Source of the DNA: Xestospongia bergquistia
Taxonomy: Eukaryota; Porifera; Demospongiae; Haplosclerida; Petrosiidae
Reading direction: 5' to 3'
Assembly: GCA_963965975.1 (NCBI GenBank)
Contig: OZ014416.1
Coordinates: 1,116,001 to 1,180,000, forward strand
DNA: 64,000 nucleotides
Of the stretch, positions 22,868 to 33,789 are shown in pieces. The notes under the pieces were generated by a model. It saw only the letters and a list, made by a program, of their open reading frames with translations. It ran no database searches and had not been told where the DNA came from. Within the stretch, counting starts at the first letter, position 1; the number at the start of each line of letters is the position of its first letter. Both the position numbers and the translations under genes were made by a program.

Positions 22868-25800
22868 CTATTTTTTTCTAAGACCACCTCTTCGTCTTGT
22901 TGCTGTTGCTATTGGTCTAGAAGGACCACTTGAAAAGTTCATTGTATTGGGCGTCATATTTCCTTGTGTAAAATTAAAACCACCACCTTGATTGGATGGC
23001 TGAGGAGTGACATTTTGAGGTGTCTTATTATTAACAAAGTTAAAGTTTGTTGAAAAAGATGCATTATTGCCAACTGATGTCAGATTACCTGGTTGATTAC
23101 CCGGGGTGCCAAACTGAAATGGAGATTGATTGGCTAGCTGGTTTCCTCCAAAGCTGGGTAAGCCAGATGTTTGTTGTGGTCCACTAGGAAATATAGAATT
23201 AGTTTGGCCAATCTGCAACTGGTTTGGCTGGATATTAAAACCTGTTTGACCACTGGATTGATTGAAAAGCAATGTATTTCCAGAATTATTAGAACCTGTA
23301 CTACCTTGCTGGAAATTAAAACTTGGCTTAGACATAGGGTTGAAGACATTGGAAGGAGCTGAGGTCTGAGGTCCAGAACTGAAAATTCCAGGATTGGTGC
23401 TGGTCTGAGTCCCTCCTCCTCCAAACAACCCTGTATTTTTGGTAGACGATTGCTGATTAAATAGTAGCCCACTATTTGGTGTAGCATTTTGTGGCTGTGA
23501 AGTATTGAACTGTAGACCAGTAGCGGGTTGTTGCTGTTGTTGTTGAAAGCTTTGAAATAATCCTCCTGTCTTTTGTTGTTGGGAATTACTATTAAACTGA
23601 AACCCAGTTTGTTGTACTCCTCCCGCTCCTGTATTAAATTGCAATCCTTCCTGTTTCTGCTGTTGCTGAGAACCCAAATTAAACTGCAATGGTTGCTGAG
23701 ACAGTGAAGGAAAATTTAAGCCTCCTGATTGACTAGATTGTGGCATTCCAAATTGTAAGCCTCCTCCTGGCTGTTGTTGCTGAAATCCAGCTCCAAATTG
23801 CAGGCCACTGCCTTGTTGCAAACTGCTGCCTGCTTGGATTTGAGACTGTTGTTGAGGCCCAGTTCCAAACAAAAGCCCACTAGACTGAGATCCAATTCCA
23901 AATTTAAGACTGCTGGTCTGAGGTTGCTGCTGAGACCCAATACCAAACTGAAGACCATTGGATTGAGGCTGTTTTTGCTGAGACACAGACCCAAACTGGA
24001 GTCCACCAGACTGAGGCTGCTGTTGAATTTTTTGCTGAGACCCAATTCCAAACTGGAGGCCACTGGATTGAGACTGTTGCTGAGACCCAGTTCCAACTTG
24101 AAAGCCAGACGATTGAGCCTGCTGATGAGACCCGAGCCCAAACTGCAAGCCTCCAACTTGAGTCTGTTGCTGTGTACCTGTGTTCAATGTCAGTCCACTC
24201 TGAGTAACCTGACTTCCATTAGAAGCACTTCCAAAGAGTGGCTGGTTCAGTCCTAACGGATTGCTAGAATTATTTTGTTGATTTGTGGAGAAATTGAAGG
24301 CAGTATTATTACTTAAACTAAACTGGAAGTTTCCACTGCTCTTAGGAATACTGGGAACAGATGAATTAATAGTTGGTTGAACACTTAATGCTGATTGTGC
24401 AGTAGGTATACTGTTAACTTGAGAGGATCCAGAGGCACTTGAGAGTCTGAAAATGTTAGCACTTTGTGTGTCAGCAGAGTTTAATGCAAGAGATGACGTA
24501 CTTGTCACAACAGGTTTATCAATCAAGTTTGACTGGAATAGTGAAGTGGATTGCGTCTGACTTTGAATCGAAGTAGGATTAGTAAGATTTGGAATTTTCA
24601 ATCCAGTCAAAAGCCTAGGACTGGTTCCTCCAGATTGGGTTCCAGACTGTGATAAACTTAGTGGATTACTTAATTTAAGTCCAGAGCCAAGACCTCCAGA
24701 TTGTGTCACAAGACTTAAAGTTGAACAAGACATGGCAGACTGACTCCCAATATTTAATCCTTGAGGTTGAGCACTAGGTTGAAGATTTAAGCTTAAACTT
24801 TGAGTAACAGAAGTAGGAATGAGACCAGTGGTAGATGATGCCCCGCTAAAAGCAGGAATAGGATTGGTAAGAATGGAAGTAACATTAGTTTGAGCAGCTG
24901 GTTGACTTGTGGTCATTGATGGTAAGAGATTGCCTAGTTGAATACCTTGGCTAGCACAGGTTGTAACGGTGGGTGTGGTTATTGGTGTCAAGGATGGCAA
25001 ACTCACATTTAAATTAGGCATGGATTGCACAGTGGAGATAGAACTTGTGGAGGTCAAGAAAGTTCTTTGAGTTGAAGGAAGTGTACCAGTTCCAATATTA
25101 AGTCCTTCAGAACTCAATTTAAGACCTCCTGACGACACTCCTGCTCCAGACACCAGAGCAGTTGTTGAAATAGAGGGCATGGCTTGTTGAGATGTAACAG
25201 TAGTGGAGGTTGTAGACAGAGACACACCTGTACAGGAATAAATAGAATTATTGAAAGTTCTGTTGGCTCTCTTACTTTTCCTGATGTCTTCAGGATCATC
25301 AGATGTGAGAAGTTTCTTAACTCTTATGCTAGCTGTTTCTCTATCTTTCTTAATAGCCTCTTCTGTTACTGAATCGTGAGATGAAAAAGATACCTATAAA
25401 ATAATAGGAAGTAATTGACAGCTGCTTATGTATACCACATTAAAAGTGATTTGTCTAGAATATTACTTACCATAGGTGGTATAGAGCCGGATGCACAAAG
25501 TATTGGCACCTTTTTTCGAGTGATTGAACACTCTCGAGAAGGAGAGGGGAACACTTGAGTCAGATTGCTCTTCAATTTAAGTGTATCTTCTCTCTAAATA
25601 AATAAAAATAAAATTTAATGATAAGTAATCTCAAATTTTAATAACCTACTTTTTTTTTTGCTTTTGTCTCTTTCTCATCTTCTTCTTGGACTGGAGGGGT
25701 AGGCTCTCTTGGTCTCTTTTGTTCGTTGCTTTTATCTTCAATACTTGCATCTTTTGTGGTTTCCATAGGAACATCAACTTGCTTTGAGGGTGTGGCCAAA

Positions 25801-27883
25801 GAAGTAAGCAATGGCGCAGGTGATAGTTCAATTTCAACATCAGGAAGAATTATTCTAAGTCAGACAGAAGTAAGTTGTATACAGTTTATCAATAATCCTC
25901 TCACCTTTTGTTGGATTTTGCCCTTTTAGCAGACGTCAAAGGATCACGAGTTAACCCTCTTTTCTTGACATTGGGGCTGGTCACATGATAGCCACCAGCA
26001 AGTGAGGGTAGGTTTTTAACATCTTCGTCATTAATAGTAGTTCTACATGTAAATAACAAGAAAAGATCATGATAGAAAAAAAACAGTTATAAAAAACATT
26101 AAAGACCTCAAAACATGTACAAGTAATCAATGTACATTTTATAACATTATTCCGTCTCTTTAAAACACAATGAACCATGACCTTTGTCTAAATGTAATCT
26201 TGATGAGATCAACAACATACTAGTTGTAGACCGAATAAAAGTACATTCATGAAACTAACTTGGTTCTTTTAGAGGGTAAGTTATTGTTAGAAGAGAAGAT
26301 CGATGGATCATCCAACGATGGACTTGCAGTACTCCACCATCTTTTCCTAAAAAACAAATATTATAAAGTGTTGTCCACTAATACAAAATCTAATGATAAT
26401 AATGAAGTCAATTAGACTGTTTTAAATGAGAGGGATAATCTTATACTGTTAGTCAGAGGTAGTAGTATTTATTAAATATTTTGATTGAAACTAGAAGGCC
26501 ATTAGATGTTAGTCTGTTTTGGCTTTGGACTAAAATAAGAAGTAAACAACAAAATTGAAACAGTTAACAATGTATTTTTAAGTAGAGTGTACTATATTTT
26601 ACTACAGTGCAGGGGACAAAGGTCAAATTATTACCTAGACAACTGACCTTTTTTGTTTCAAAGCAGACACTACTACATTTTTGTCACAAGGGTCAACAGG
26701 TATGTTGCTTACATCATCAGATCTGAGGAGAAAGTGCTGAGTAATACCACACACACACAAATGACAGACAACAGATATACAAACCATTGACTATAGCATT
26801 CAAAAGAGGTTAAAATAACATTTAGTAGATGTCATAATTATTATAGACAGCTGTTCCACTCCTAACCAAACACCATCAGACAATACAAGTACTACTCAGT
26901 GACAGCCAAGAGGTTAGATCACTGGCCAAAACTTAACTCCAACACCTACTACATGTTTTATACATATACTACATGTTTTTATGCATGTACTAGATGTTTT
27001 ATACATGTATAATGTATAGCAGCTGTGTTTAATATTGCATATTAGTACAAAATAGCTGACATGTATACAATATGTACAGAATCACTATACATGTTGTATA
27101 TACTATTTGTCATCCCATATGTTACAAAATAGAATTGTTATAAATCTAATCACTGTTTATAAATGTTCTCATGTTAGGTATTCTGAATGAGACACATTAC
27201 AAAACTTGTTTCAGTTTCATTATATTAAGGATATCCTTATACTAATGCACTCACAAACATGGAAGGTTATCTTTACAAGTTATATTATTTTACTTACTTC
27301 ATATTTGTCTTGACTGAGCCTGGGTCTGACAACTTGATGACTACTGGGCTTTGCACTGAAGTCCTTAAGTTTCCATGTGACGTACCTCCTTTAGCTGCAA
27401 GCTGGACAATACTAGAGCTGCCAGTTAATGGATGGTTATTATTGAACAAATGTTTCATAAGGGATGCCATTACAAGTGACTGTCTCTTGCCTGCTCTAGT
27501 CATAGCTACAGATCCATCCCCTACTGGGCTTAATAATAATTGATTAGGTTCTACCACAGGGGTCAAAGGAGACTTGTAAATATTAGAATCTTTCTGAAGA
27601 GGAGAAGTACCAGCATAGAGATGATCTAAGACAGCTGGATGTTGACGTGACATGTGATAGTCACTGAGACGTGGGGAGGCAAGTGATGAAGGTGAAATAC
27701 GGGACATTCTACTTTCGGAGAGTAAGGGAGACTTGATTGTACTACTATAAAAGACAAAGATACAATTTAAAATTATTACAATTAATTATCTTACCTGAAG
27801 TTTAATCGACTTCTAACATCATGAATTGAAGGAGATGAACTCATTCTTGTCTTGGAGTCATTCTTTTTCAAACTGGTGAACAT
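22868..27883 (-). CDS. FG-repeat nucleoporin, POM121/NUP153-like
   Basis: Eight exons: 27883-27795, 27744-27298, 26722-26648, 26346-26260, 26042-25905, 25854-25650, 25593-25471 and 25393-22868. Phases agree, giving 1,229 residues. The N-terminal 390 residues are basic and Ser/Pro rich, with nuclear-signal-like clusters (SPNVKKRGLTRDPL, SAKRAKSNKR, KSKRANR). The last exon encodes about 840 residues of Gln/Ser/Gly-rich disordered sequence with dozens of GLQFG, FQFG, LNF and FNF repeats. It ends in a basic tail (ATATRRRGGLRKK) like the RRRK-type C-termini of NUP153/POM121, which bind importins. Its place would be the nuclear pore, with a disordered FG mesh. No transmembrane helix (expected in POM121) and no RanBP2-type zinc fingers (expected in NUP153) are seen. 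The exact orthologue is therefore uncertain. Confidence 0.85.
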
Positions 27884-28253
27884 TTTGGATAACTAAAAAC
27901 GATCTGATTCTTTGTCAGCGTTGAAGTACCTCTTCTTATAAAAACGTTTCCACTACGACCATGTGATGTAAGTGCAATTTTGAATTATCCAGAAATGGGC
28001 AGTTCTTGCTAGAAAAACCGCCCCCGCCAACTTTTTTTGCGCATGTGCAGAAAGTTTAGGAAGGCGGAGCTTTTGGTTTATGACGTTATTCTTACGTCTA
28101 TTGATTTATACGTCGCCTTTGTGATTTTAGAATTTTTCTTTCTCGTCAAACTCTCAAGTACCCTTCTCTTCCTTTTATACATCTCGTGTATTTAAATTGT
28201 AAGAATTCAATTCATTAATAGACTAATAATGTACTCTGTCTTCTTTATTAGTA
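27884..28253. promoter_or_regulatory. Nucleoporin/cyclin L bidirectional promoter
   Basis: 370 bases separate the two ATGs. TGCGCATGTGCA at 28038-28049 differs by one base from the NRF1 palindrome, beside GC-rich 'ccgcccccgcc' at 28017-28027, unusual in this AT-rich window. 'ttgatttatacgtcgcc' near 28100 may mark the cyclin L side. 'ttattag' just before the cyclin L ATG could be a splice acceptor for a non-coding first exon. Confidence 0.45.
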
Positions 28254-31104
28254 ATGTTATTTATGGAGCCTATTAAGGAGTTCAGTCATATAGTATTGTC
28301 ATTGGATAATTGTATCATACCTGATGAACGACTATGTAACACACCATCATTCAAAGACGGAATGGATCACGATCTTGAAGTCGATATAAGAATAACTGGT
28401 TGTGAGTTCATTCAGTCAGCTGGCTTACTCTTAAAATTGCCTCAAGTAAGTTTAAGAATCCATAGCTTTGCTTCATTTTGGTTGTTTTAGGCTGCCATGG
28501 CTACCGCTCAAATACTTTTCCATCGTTTTTATTATGCTAAGTCATTTGTCAAATTTAACTGTTACGTAAGTACATGTTATATACAATTTTACACACACTC
28601 TCTCTCCTCGTCCTCCTCAGTATTCACTTATGGCCTGCTTATTTCTAGCTGCAAAATTAGAAGAGTGTAATCGACGACTAAGAGATGTAATTAATGTTTT
28701 TCATCATTTAAAACAAAAAAGAAAGGGCAGGTAGGTTTCTCATACATAATACAGGCTCTTGGATGTTGGGCATTAATTAGAATAATTTCCATATAATGCC
28801 CATTTGTACTACATTTACATACTGTGGATAGTCATGTGCATTTCATTTGTGTTTGTTATTATTGTCATGGTGATGCTCTTACTCTTTATCCCTTCATTGC
28901 TGCCACAGTCACTGCAGCCATCGCTAGGAATGGCTTAGTGGCAGCTCTCTCTCTCTCTCACTCCTACTTCTGGTAAGTGAGTGTTTTGTTACCATGTGTA
29001 AAGATGTCTTCCATTGAACCTTTGATTTATATGTGGCACAAATGGACTATGAAACAGGTGTGTAATTATAATATTTTGTTTAGTATCATCTCTCATTTCT
29101 TTACCTCGGGTTCTTCATTTTAAAGTTCTTTTGTTTGCTTTGTTTTGGAATGTTTTTGTTGTTTTTTGTTTTTGTGCCAAGCGAGGAACCTCTCTTACAA
29201 GTCTCATTACCTTTTACAATGTTGTGCTGTCCTTAATGATGAAGATAATAATGAAGATATAAAGAGTCTTGTTTTAAGGAGCTCCATTTATCAGTAATAT
29301 ATGTACATGTTTTTCTTCTTATAAAGACTTGCAAAGAATCTCAAGACATACAACTCCACAAGATACTTCTGTGTATTCATTACAAAGACTTGTGTTACAT
29401 ATGCTGTTAACCATTCACTACTTACTACATACAACAAGATTATTATTACACATACATTTTTGCAACTATATGTACATGTATTGCAACATCCTGAGCCTTT
29501 CTAGACATGTCAATAGTTCTATCTATAATTCTATTTTTATTTTATTTTTAGTACTCCTGTCCCAATGGATTATGTAGGTGAAGAATATTATCGTTTAAGA
29601 AACACCATTAACAAATATGAGAGATATATACTTAAGGTATAGTGTATATATATATGTTACTGAGATACACCCTCCACTAGGAGTTAGGGTTTTGTGTACA
29701 TGTGCAGCATCCACATAAGGTATGTACTATTTAGTAGGTGTATTATAACTGATATTCACACTCCTACAGCTTATTATGACATGTTTGCAAATACTTCAAT
29801 TGGAAAAGAATAAAACTTTGGCCCAAAGAGCTTGGTAAGCTGCTTTATAATGACATCATGTTGTCATGACTACTGTTTATCCTTTTACTTATAGGAATTT
29901 CATGAATGATGGACTAAGGACTAATATTTTTGTTCGTTTTCCTATACCAACAATTGCGTGTGCTTGTATTTTTTTAGCAGCAAGAGAACTACAGGTAATG
30001 TTTGTTATCTTGTGGTTACATTATTGTTTGTCTTTTGTTTGTAGATCCCTCTCCCTCGTAATCCATCATGGTGGCAACTACTAGATGTTCCTTACAAAGA
30101 CATGAAGGTGTGTGTATTTATTGACAAAAAGTGACTGATTGAGTGTACATTTTGTAGACCATTAGTCTTGAATTACTTGCTTTATATAAGAGACCAAAAC
30201 AATCATTTGTTGAGTTAGAGAAAAGAGTAGAGGAAGTGAAACAGTTACTTTTGGTTAGTCAAAATGATTTCTATCACTTTCACTATCAGCACGTTTTCTT
30301 TTTAGACAAAAGGAGAGATAAAAGTCACTAAAGATGAGGCCACACCCCCATCGCAAACAGGTATGTCTTACTAAAGCACTTGTAATGACTATGTTGTAAT
30401 TTTACCTATTTTTTAGCATCTCCAAGAGCTGTCTCCCCAGCTGCATTATTATCAGTTGATTCTAATGTTGCTACTCAAAAAACCAGTCCTGGAACAAAGT
30501 AAGATATTAGAATTATAATGAGCTTATATATATGCATGTGTTTGTGTGTGTGTGTAGGATTGGAATCAGTCCACTAGTTGATTCTATTAAAGATACTGCA
30601 CATACTAATGATACAACAAAGAATAAAGAGTCTCCTGTTAATGGACACAAACATGCTCGATCTGATAGCCCATCTCCAGGTGAAAAACGCTTAAAATTAT
30701 CAGAGAAAAAAGATGGCCAACCTATAAAAGATCAATCATTCAGACCGATCCTTAGTCCAATCAAACTTACCTCGAGTAGTGACGAGGGCGGGACCATGAG
30801 TGAAGGGGGAGCTGGAACCCGTGTAAATGGTCTCCCTTCTCAATATCAGCTTAGTCCAGATATTGAGACATCTAAACATCATAGTCACAAACATCGTTCT
30901 CGCAAACACAGATCAGAGAAACACCGTCGTCATGCAAGAGATAGGAGTCGTAGTCCTGTTCGAGAAAGATCACGAGATCATATCAAACATAGTCGACATC
31001 ACAGCAGAGAAGAACGGGACAGAGAGAGGGGGAGAGAGGTTGTGCGTACCATATCATCTAGAGATTACGACAGTCGTGACTATAGCAGACATCATAATAG
31101 ATAG
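28254..31104 (+). CDS. CCNL: Cyclin L
   Basis: Twelve coding exons: 28254-28445, 28491-28565, 28621-28730, 29552-29636, 29681-29719, 29770-29834, 29895-29994, 30045-30107, 30158-30253, 30306-30360, 30417-30498 and 30558-31104. They give 502 residues. Cyclin box 1 has [60 protein letters not shown] and FHHLKQKRK. Box 2 has [33 protein letters not shown] and [13 protein letters not shown]. The C-terminal 180 residues are an RS/His-rich tail ([20 protein letters not shown]) typical of cyclin L. Cyclin L partners CDK11 in nuclear speckles and regulates transcription and splicing. The 821-base intron 3 carries a plausible stop-containing exon (28909-28972). Confidence 0.96.
28909..28972 (+). other. 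Candidate poison exon of cyclin L
   Basis: Inside intron 3, 'tgccacag' is followed by 64 bases and then a strong donor 'gtaagtga'. Joined to exon 3 (which ends with two bases of a codon), it reads five codons (SHCSHR) and then TAG. The 64-base length also shifts the frame. Human CCNL1/2 are known to make short isoforms by including extra exons in this part of the gene. Function here is inference. Confidence 0.45.
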
Positions 31105-31115
31105 TTTTAACTTAT

Positions 31116-31313
31116 TTATTCATTTATGAAATCTTGACCATACCTTCTAATAAGTTGTGCTAAATAAGCACAATTAATGACTTCCATTTTCCATGCAAAG
31201 TGCCTTCTCATAGACACGACGTCATCCAAATTTTTAACCCCTTCTTTTAAGTTTTTATGCATTCTCTCACGTGAGCAGAAGTTGCATGTTGTGAATAATT
31301 GCCATATTCTTGT
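31116..31313 (-). CDS. Orphan terminal exon, product unrecognised
   Basis: On the minus strand 'ttcctttag' is followed by 65 open codons and TAA. The peptide begins TRIWQLFTTCNFCSRERMHK and ends ECAYLAQ-type sequence (VINCAYLAQLIRRYGQDFIN). The CNFC pair, the even amino-acid mix and the clean acceptor suggest a real last exon. Yet I find no upstream exon in the next kilobase, which belongs to the duplicated segment. Either the gene was cut by the duplication or its other exons are far away. It is convergent with cyclin L (11 bases between stops). Confidence 0.35.
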   Translation of the reverse strand, partial: TRIWQLFTTCNFCSRERMHKNLKEGVKNLDDVVSMRRHFAWKMEVINCAYLAQLIRRYGQDFINE

Positions 31314-32563
31314 CTAAAGGAATTGTTATAAAGTTAAATAGAAGGTACAAACAATAATGAAGAAGATTGGACTTTAGATAAGATTTTTATTTGTTGTAAC
31401 ATTAAAAAGAGACAATGACATTTTATATTAGTAATATCATATTATGAAACATATTTTGACACAAGCAGACAACTATATTATTTAGTGTCATGCTCAGTAT
31501 TACAGAATTGTCAAATGTAGTTATCAAGTATTGCATTTAGTTTTGGAATAGTACATGTAAGGTACATCTATAATAGACAGGAATCACACTGTATCCTCTC
31601 AAAAGTTTCAGATCATTATCATCTTTAAAACAGTCTCCACAAACGTTTGCATCTTTTTTGCTAGCGCTGCTAGCATCTTGTCACAAGAGTATGTTGATAA
31701 AATAGGAGTAGTTATCAAATGTCTCTGAATTGTCTTCATATTTTTAAAGTATAGCAGTTGTAGTATTAATATGTACTACATGAATAAGTTATCATAAGGG
31801 CAAGTTCTACACTCTTTGCATTATACTCAACAGCCACAATTATTCAGAATTTTTGTACTGTGTTAATAATACCTGAAGAAGTTTCGTACATATGTGTTTA
31901 TTGGTCTTGTCTTCTAGTGAAAGCCACTTTGTTTTTGAAGGTATGACTGTTGTACAGCATAATGCTAATTATGATTCTCAATATCAGGATTTCAACACAT
32001 CTAATAAACTAGTCAAACCAATTAAAAATTATCTGAAAAAAATTTGTGCCCATAATATTTTATGAAATTTTCTTTTTTAGTTTTATGTTTGCAATACCAA
32101 TTGTATATTTTGTCAACTTATCAAATTCGCGGATTGTTATTTCGCTATAGAATGACAGATATATAGTAATACAACTAATGTAAATATTGTTTTCCAAACA
32201 TTATAAATAAACTTTTTTCCCTGTAATATAAACTAGCACTTTCAAAGAATGCACTCTAAACATTATCTAACTTTTATGGATGCTTTGTGATCTTCACTGT
32301 TTTTGAATTTCACTGTGATTTCATAACTGGTGCTCCATTAATATATGAAGCTGATAATATACTAACATGATGATCTATTTCTTTGACTTTATATATGTGT
32401 ATTTAACTGCTTATAGTTATAACAAAAGTTAGAATATTATAGTATTAATCTTAAAGTGGAGTCCTATGGTATATTAACAACAATAATTGTCAAGAAAGCA
32501 AGAGAACAAAAGTTGGACAAACTAGACATGTTAGCAATATTAAAGCTCATATTTAATAAAACT
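31314..32563. other. Non-coding start of duplicon A
   Basis: From about 31720 the sequence matches 47580-48480 (for example 'tctctgaattgtcttcat', 'cttctagtgaaagccact'). It is the left end of the large duplication. Near 31550-31680 a minus-strand frame reads CGDCFKDDNDLKLLRGYS, but with an upstream stop and no convincing acceptor; no gene is called. Confidence 0.5.
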
Positions 32564-33538
32564 CTAGACGACAGGATAGGAAGCAGAAGTGCAGATACCA
32601 CAGAGATTATTTTTAGCGGCAATTTTGAAGTAGCCCTGTAGGCCCCAGTGTTTTCCCCAGCTGTTCTTCATCAGCCAATAATCCACACCATTTTCAGTTC
32701 CAAATCCCACAACCAGAACTCCATGGTCAAGCTTAGTTTCTGAACACTTCTTGGGATTATAGATACCACTGTCATAGAACTGGAAGCTGTTTTGACTTGC
32801 ATCCATAGCAGCAGAAATAGGACCGATAGTTGCAGCAGCATTCTTCAAATCAGGACAACTTTCTTTCTTAATTTTTACATATCCAGTAAGAGTAGCGCCA
32901 ACGTCACTTGCTTTGAAACGACACTTGTGATTTTTAGCCTCATAAGGATAGCTTTCCTCGGTGTCAATACCACCATTCTCCTTAATATACTCAAATGCAT
33001 CAATCATCAAACCACCTTTACAACCACCATCTTTTTTCACACAGTCAACCAGATTTTGTTCAGAGAGCGAAACAAGATTACCAGTTTTCAAAGCATGTTG
33101 ACCTTCAAGAGAACCAGTAGCAGAGAATGCCCAGCAAGAACCACAATTGCCTTGATTCTTCACATTTGTGACAACACCTTTTTGTCTCCAGTCGACAGAA
33201 GTTGGAAGATTGATAGGGACAGCAATATGTTCTTTTGATGTGTTCCCTTTAATAGGCAAGTTGTTTGAAAGGTATCCATTATACATCTTTGTGAATTCAC
33301 GTGAAGTTAAATCAGCATATTCATTCAGCTTCAACTTGTATCCAAATTTGTCTGCATTTGCATTGTGTTCTTCAATGTATTTCTTGTTGGTTGTCCAGAT
33401 ATTGTGACGTAATGTCTCTTCATTGGAGTCGTACCTTTTACTGTATTGCAGTTTCCATTGGAGCCATTCCTGTTGATCTTCAGTGGATGTTACCACAACA
33501 ACAAATGCTAGGACAACGAACAAAAGTAGTAACTTCAT
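32564..33538 (-). CDS. Cathepsin L-like cysteine protease
   Basis: Intronless, 324 residues: signal peptide ([19 protein letters not shown]), I29-type propeptide (about 22-105, with [15 protein letters not shown]) and a papain-family mature enzyme from about [13 protein letters not shown]. The oxyanion Gln129, catalytic Cys135 ([10 protein letters not shown]), His272 ([12 protein letters not shown]) and Asn292 ([10 protein letters not shown]) are all present. This is a protease and not a silicatein, which carries Ser in place of Cys. It acts in lysosomes or is secreted. The lack of introns among intron-rich neighbours, and its absence from the sister duplicon C, suggest a retrocopy or other late insertion, or a deletion from C. 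A TATA-like motif, 'ccttttatgg', reads on the plus strand near 33582. Confidence 0.95.
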   Translation of the reverse strand: MKLLLLFVVLAFVVVVTSTEDQQEWLQWKLQYSKRYDSNEETLRHNIWTTNKKYIEEHNANADKFGYKLKLNEYADLTSREFTKMYNGYLSNNLPIKGNTSKEHIAVPINLPTSVDWRQKGVVTNVKNQGNCGSCWAFSATGSLEGQHALKTGNLVSLSEQNLVDCVKKDGGCKGGLMIDAFEYIKENGGIDTEESYPYEAKNHKCRFKASDVGATLTGYVKIKKESCPDLKNAAATIGPISAAMDASQNSFQFYDSGIYNPKKCSETKLDHGVLVVGFGTENGVDYWLMKNSWGKHWGLQGYFKIAAKNNLCGICTSASYPVV

Positions 33539-33789
33539 GTTTTGAAAATGGTTGAGATGTAATCATGTGATAAAGGGAATCACCTTTTATGGATAGTAAA
33601 GTTATTTTAGAGCTGTATGAATATCATAGCATAGCAGCCACACCCTTCCAACCAATTCTAAAGGAGCCACACCCTACAAAGTTAGTCATAGCTGTGATAG
33701 CAATCAATAAGAGCCACGCCTACTCTCCACGTGGTATGATTTACAAATCCACTTCTCCTCTCCTATTTATTCGTTTTTATCGGACACTA

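Noticed and set aside
23134..24256. Long open frames overlapping the nucleoporin gene in other frames
   Set aside because: Shadows of the low-complexity Gln/Ser/Gly-rich FG-repeat exon; composition follows the main frame.
32564..33538. Silicatein (spicule-forming enzyme) as identity of the cathepsin-like gene
   Set aside because: The catalytic residue is Cys (GNCGSCWAF), not Ser, and no Ser-rich tract precedes the active-site His, so it is a protease.
33589..33789. N-terminal extension of PUS3-A upstream of 33790
   Set aside because: The frame is open and partly conserved in copy C, but it overlaps the cathepsin upstream region and the [10 protein letters not shown] start fits better; a start at 33730 remains possible.
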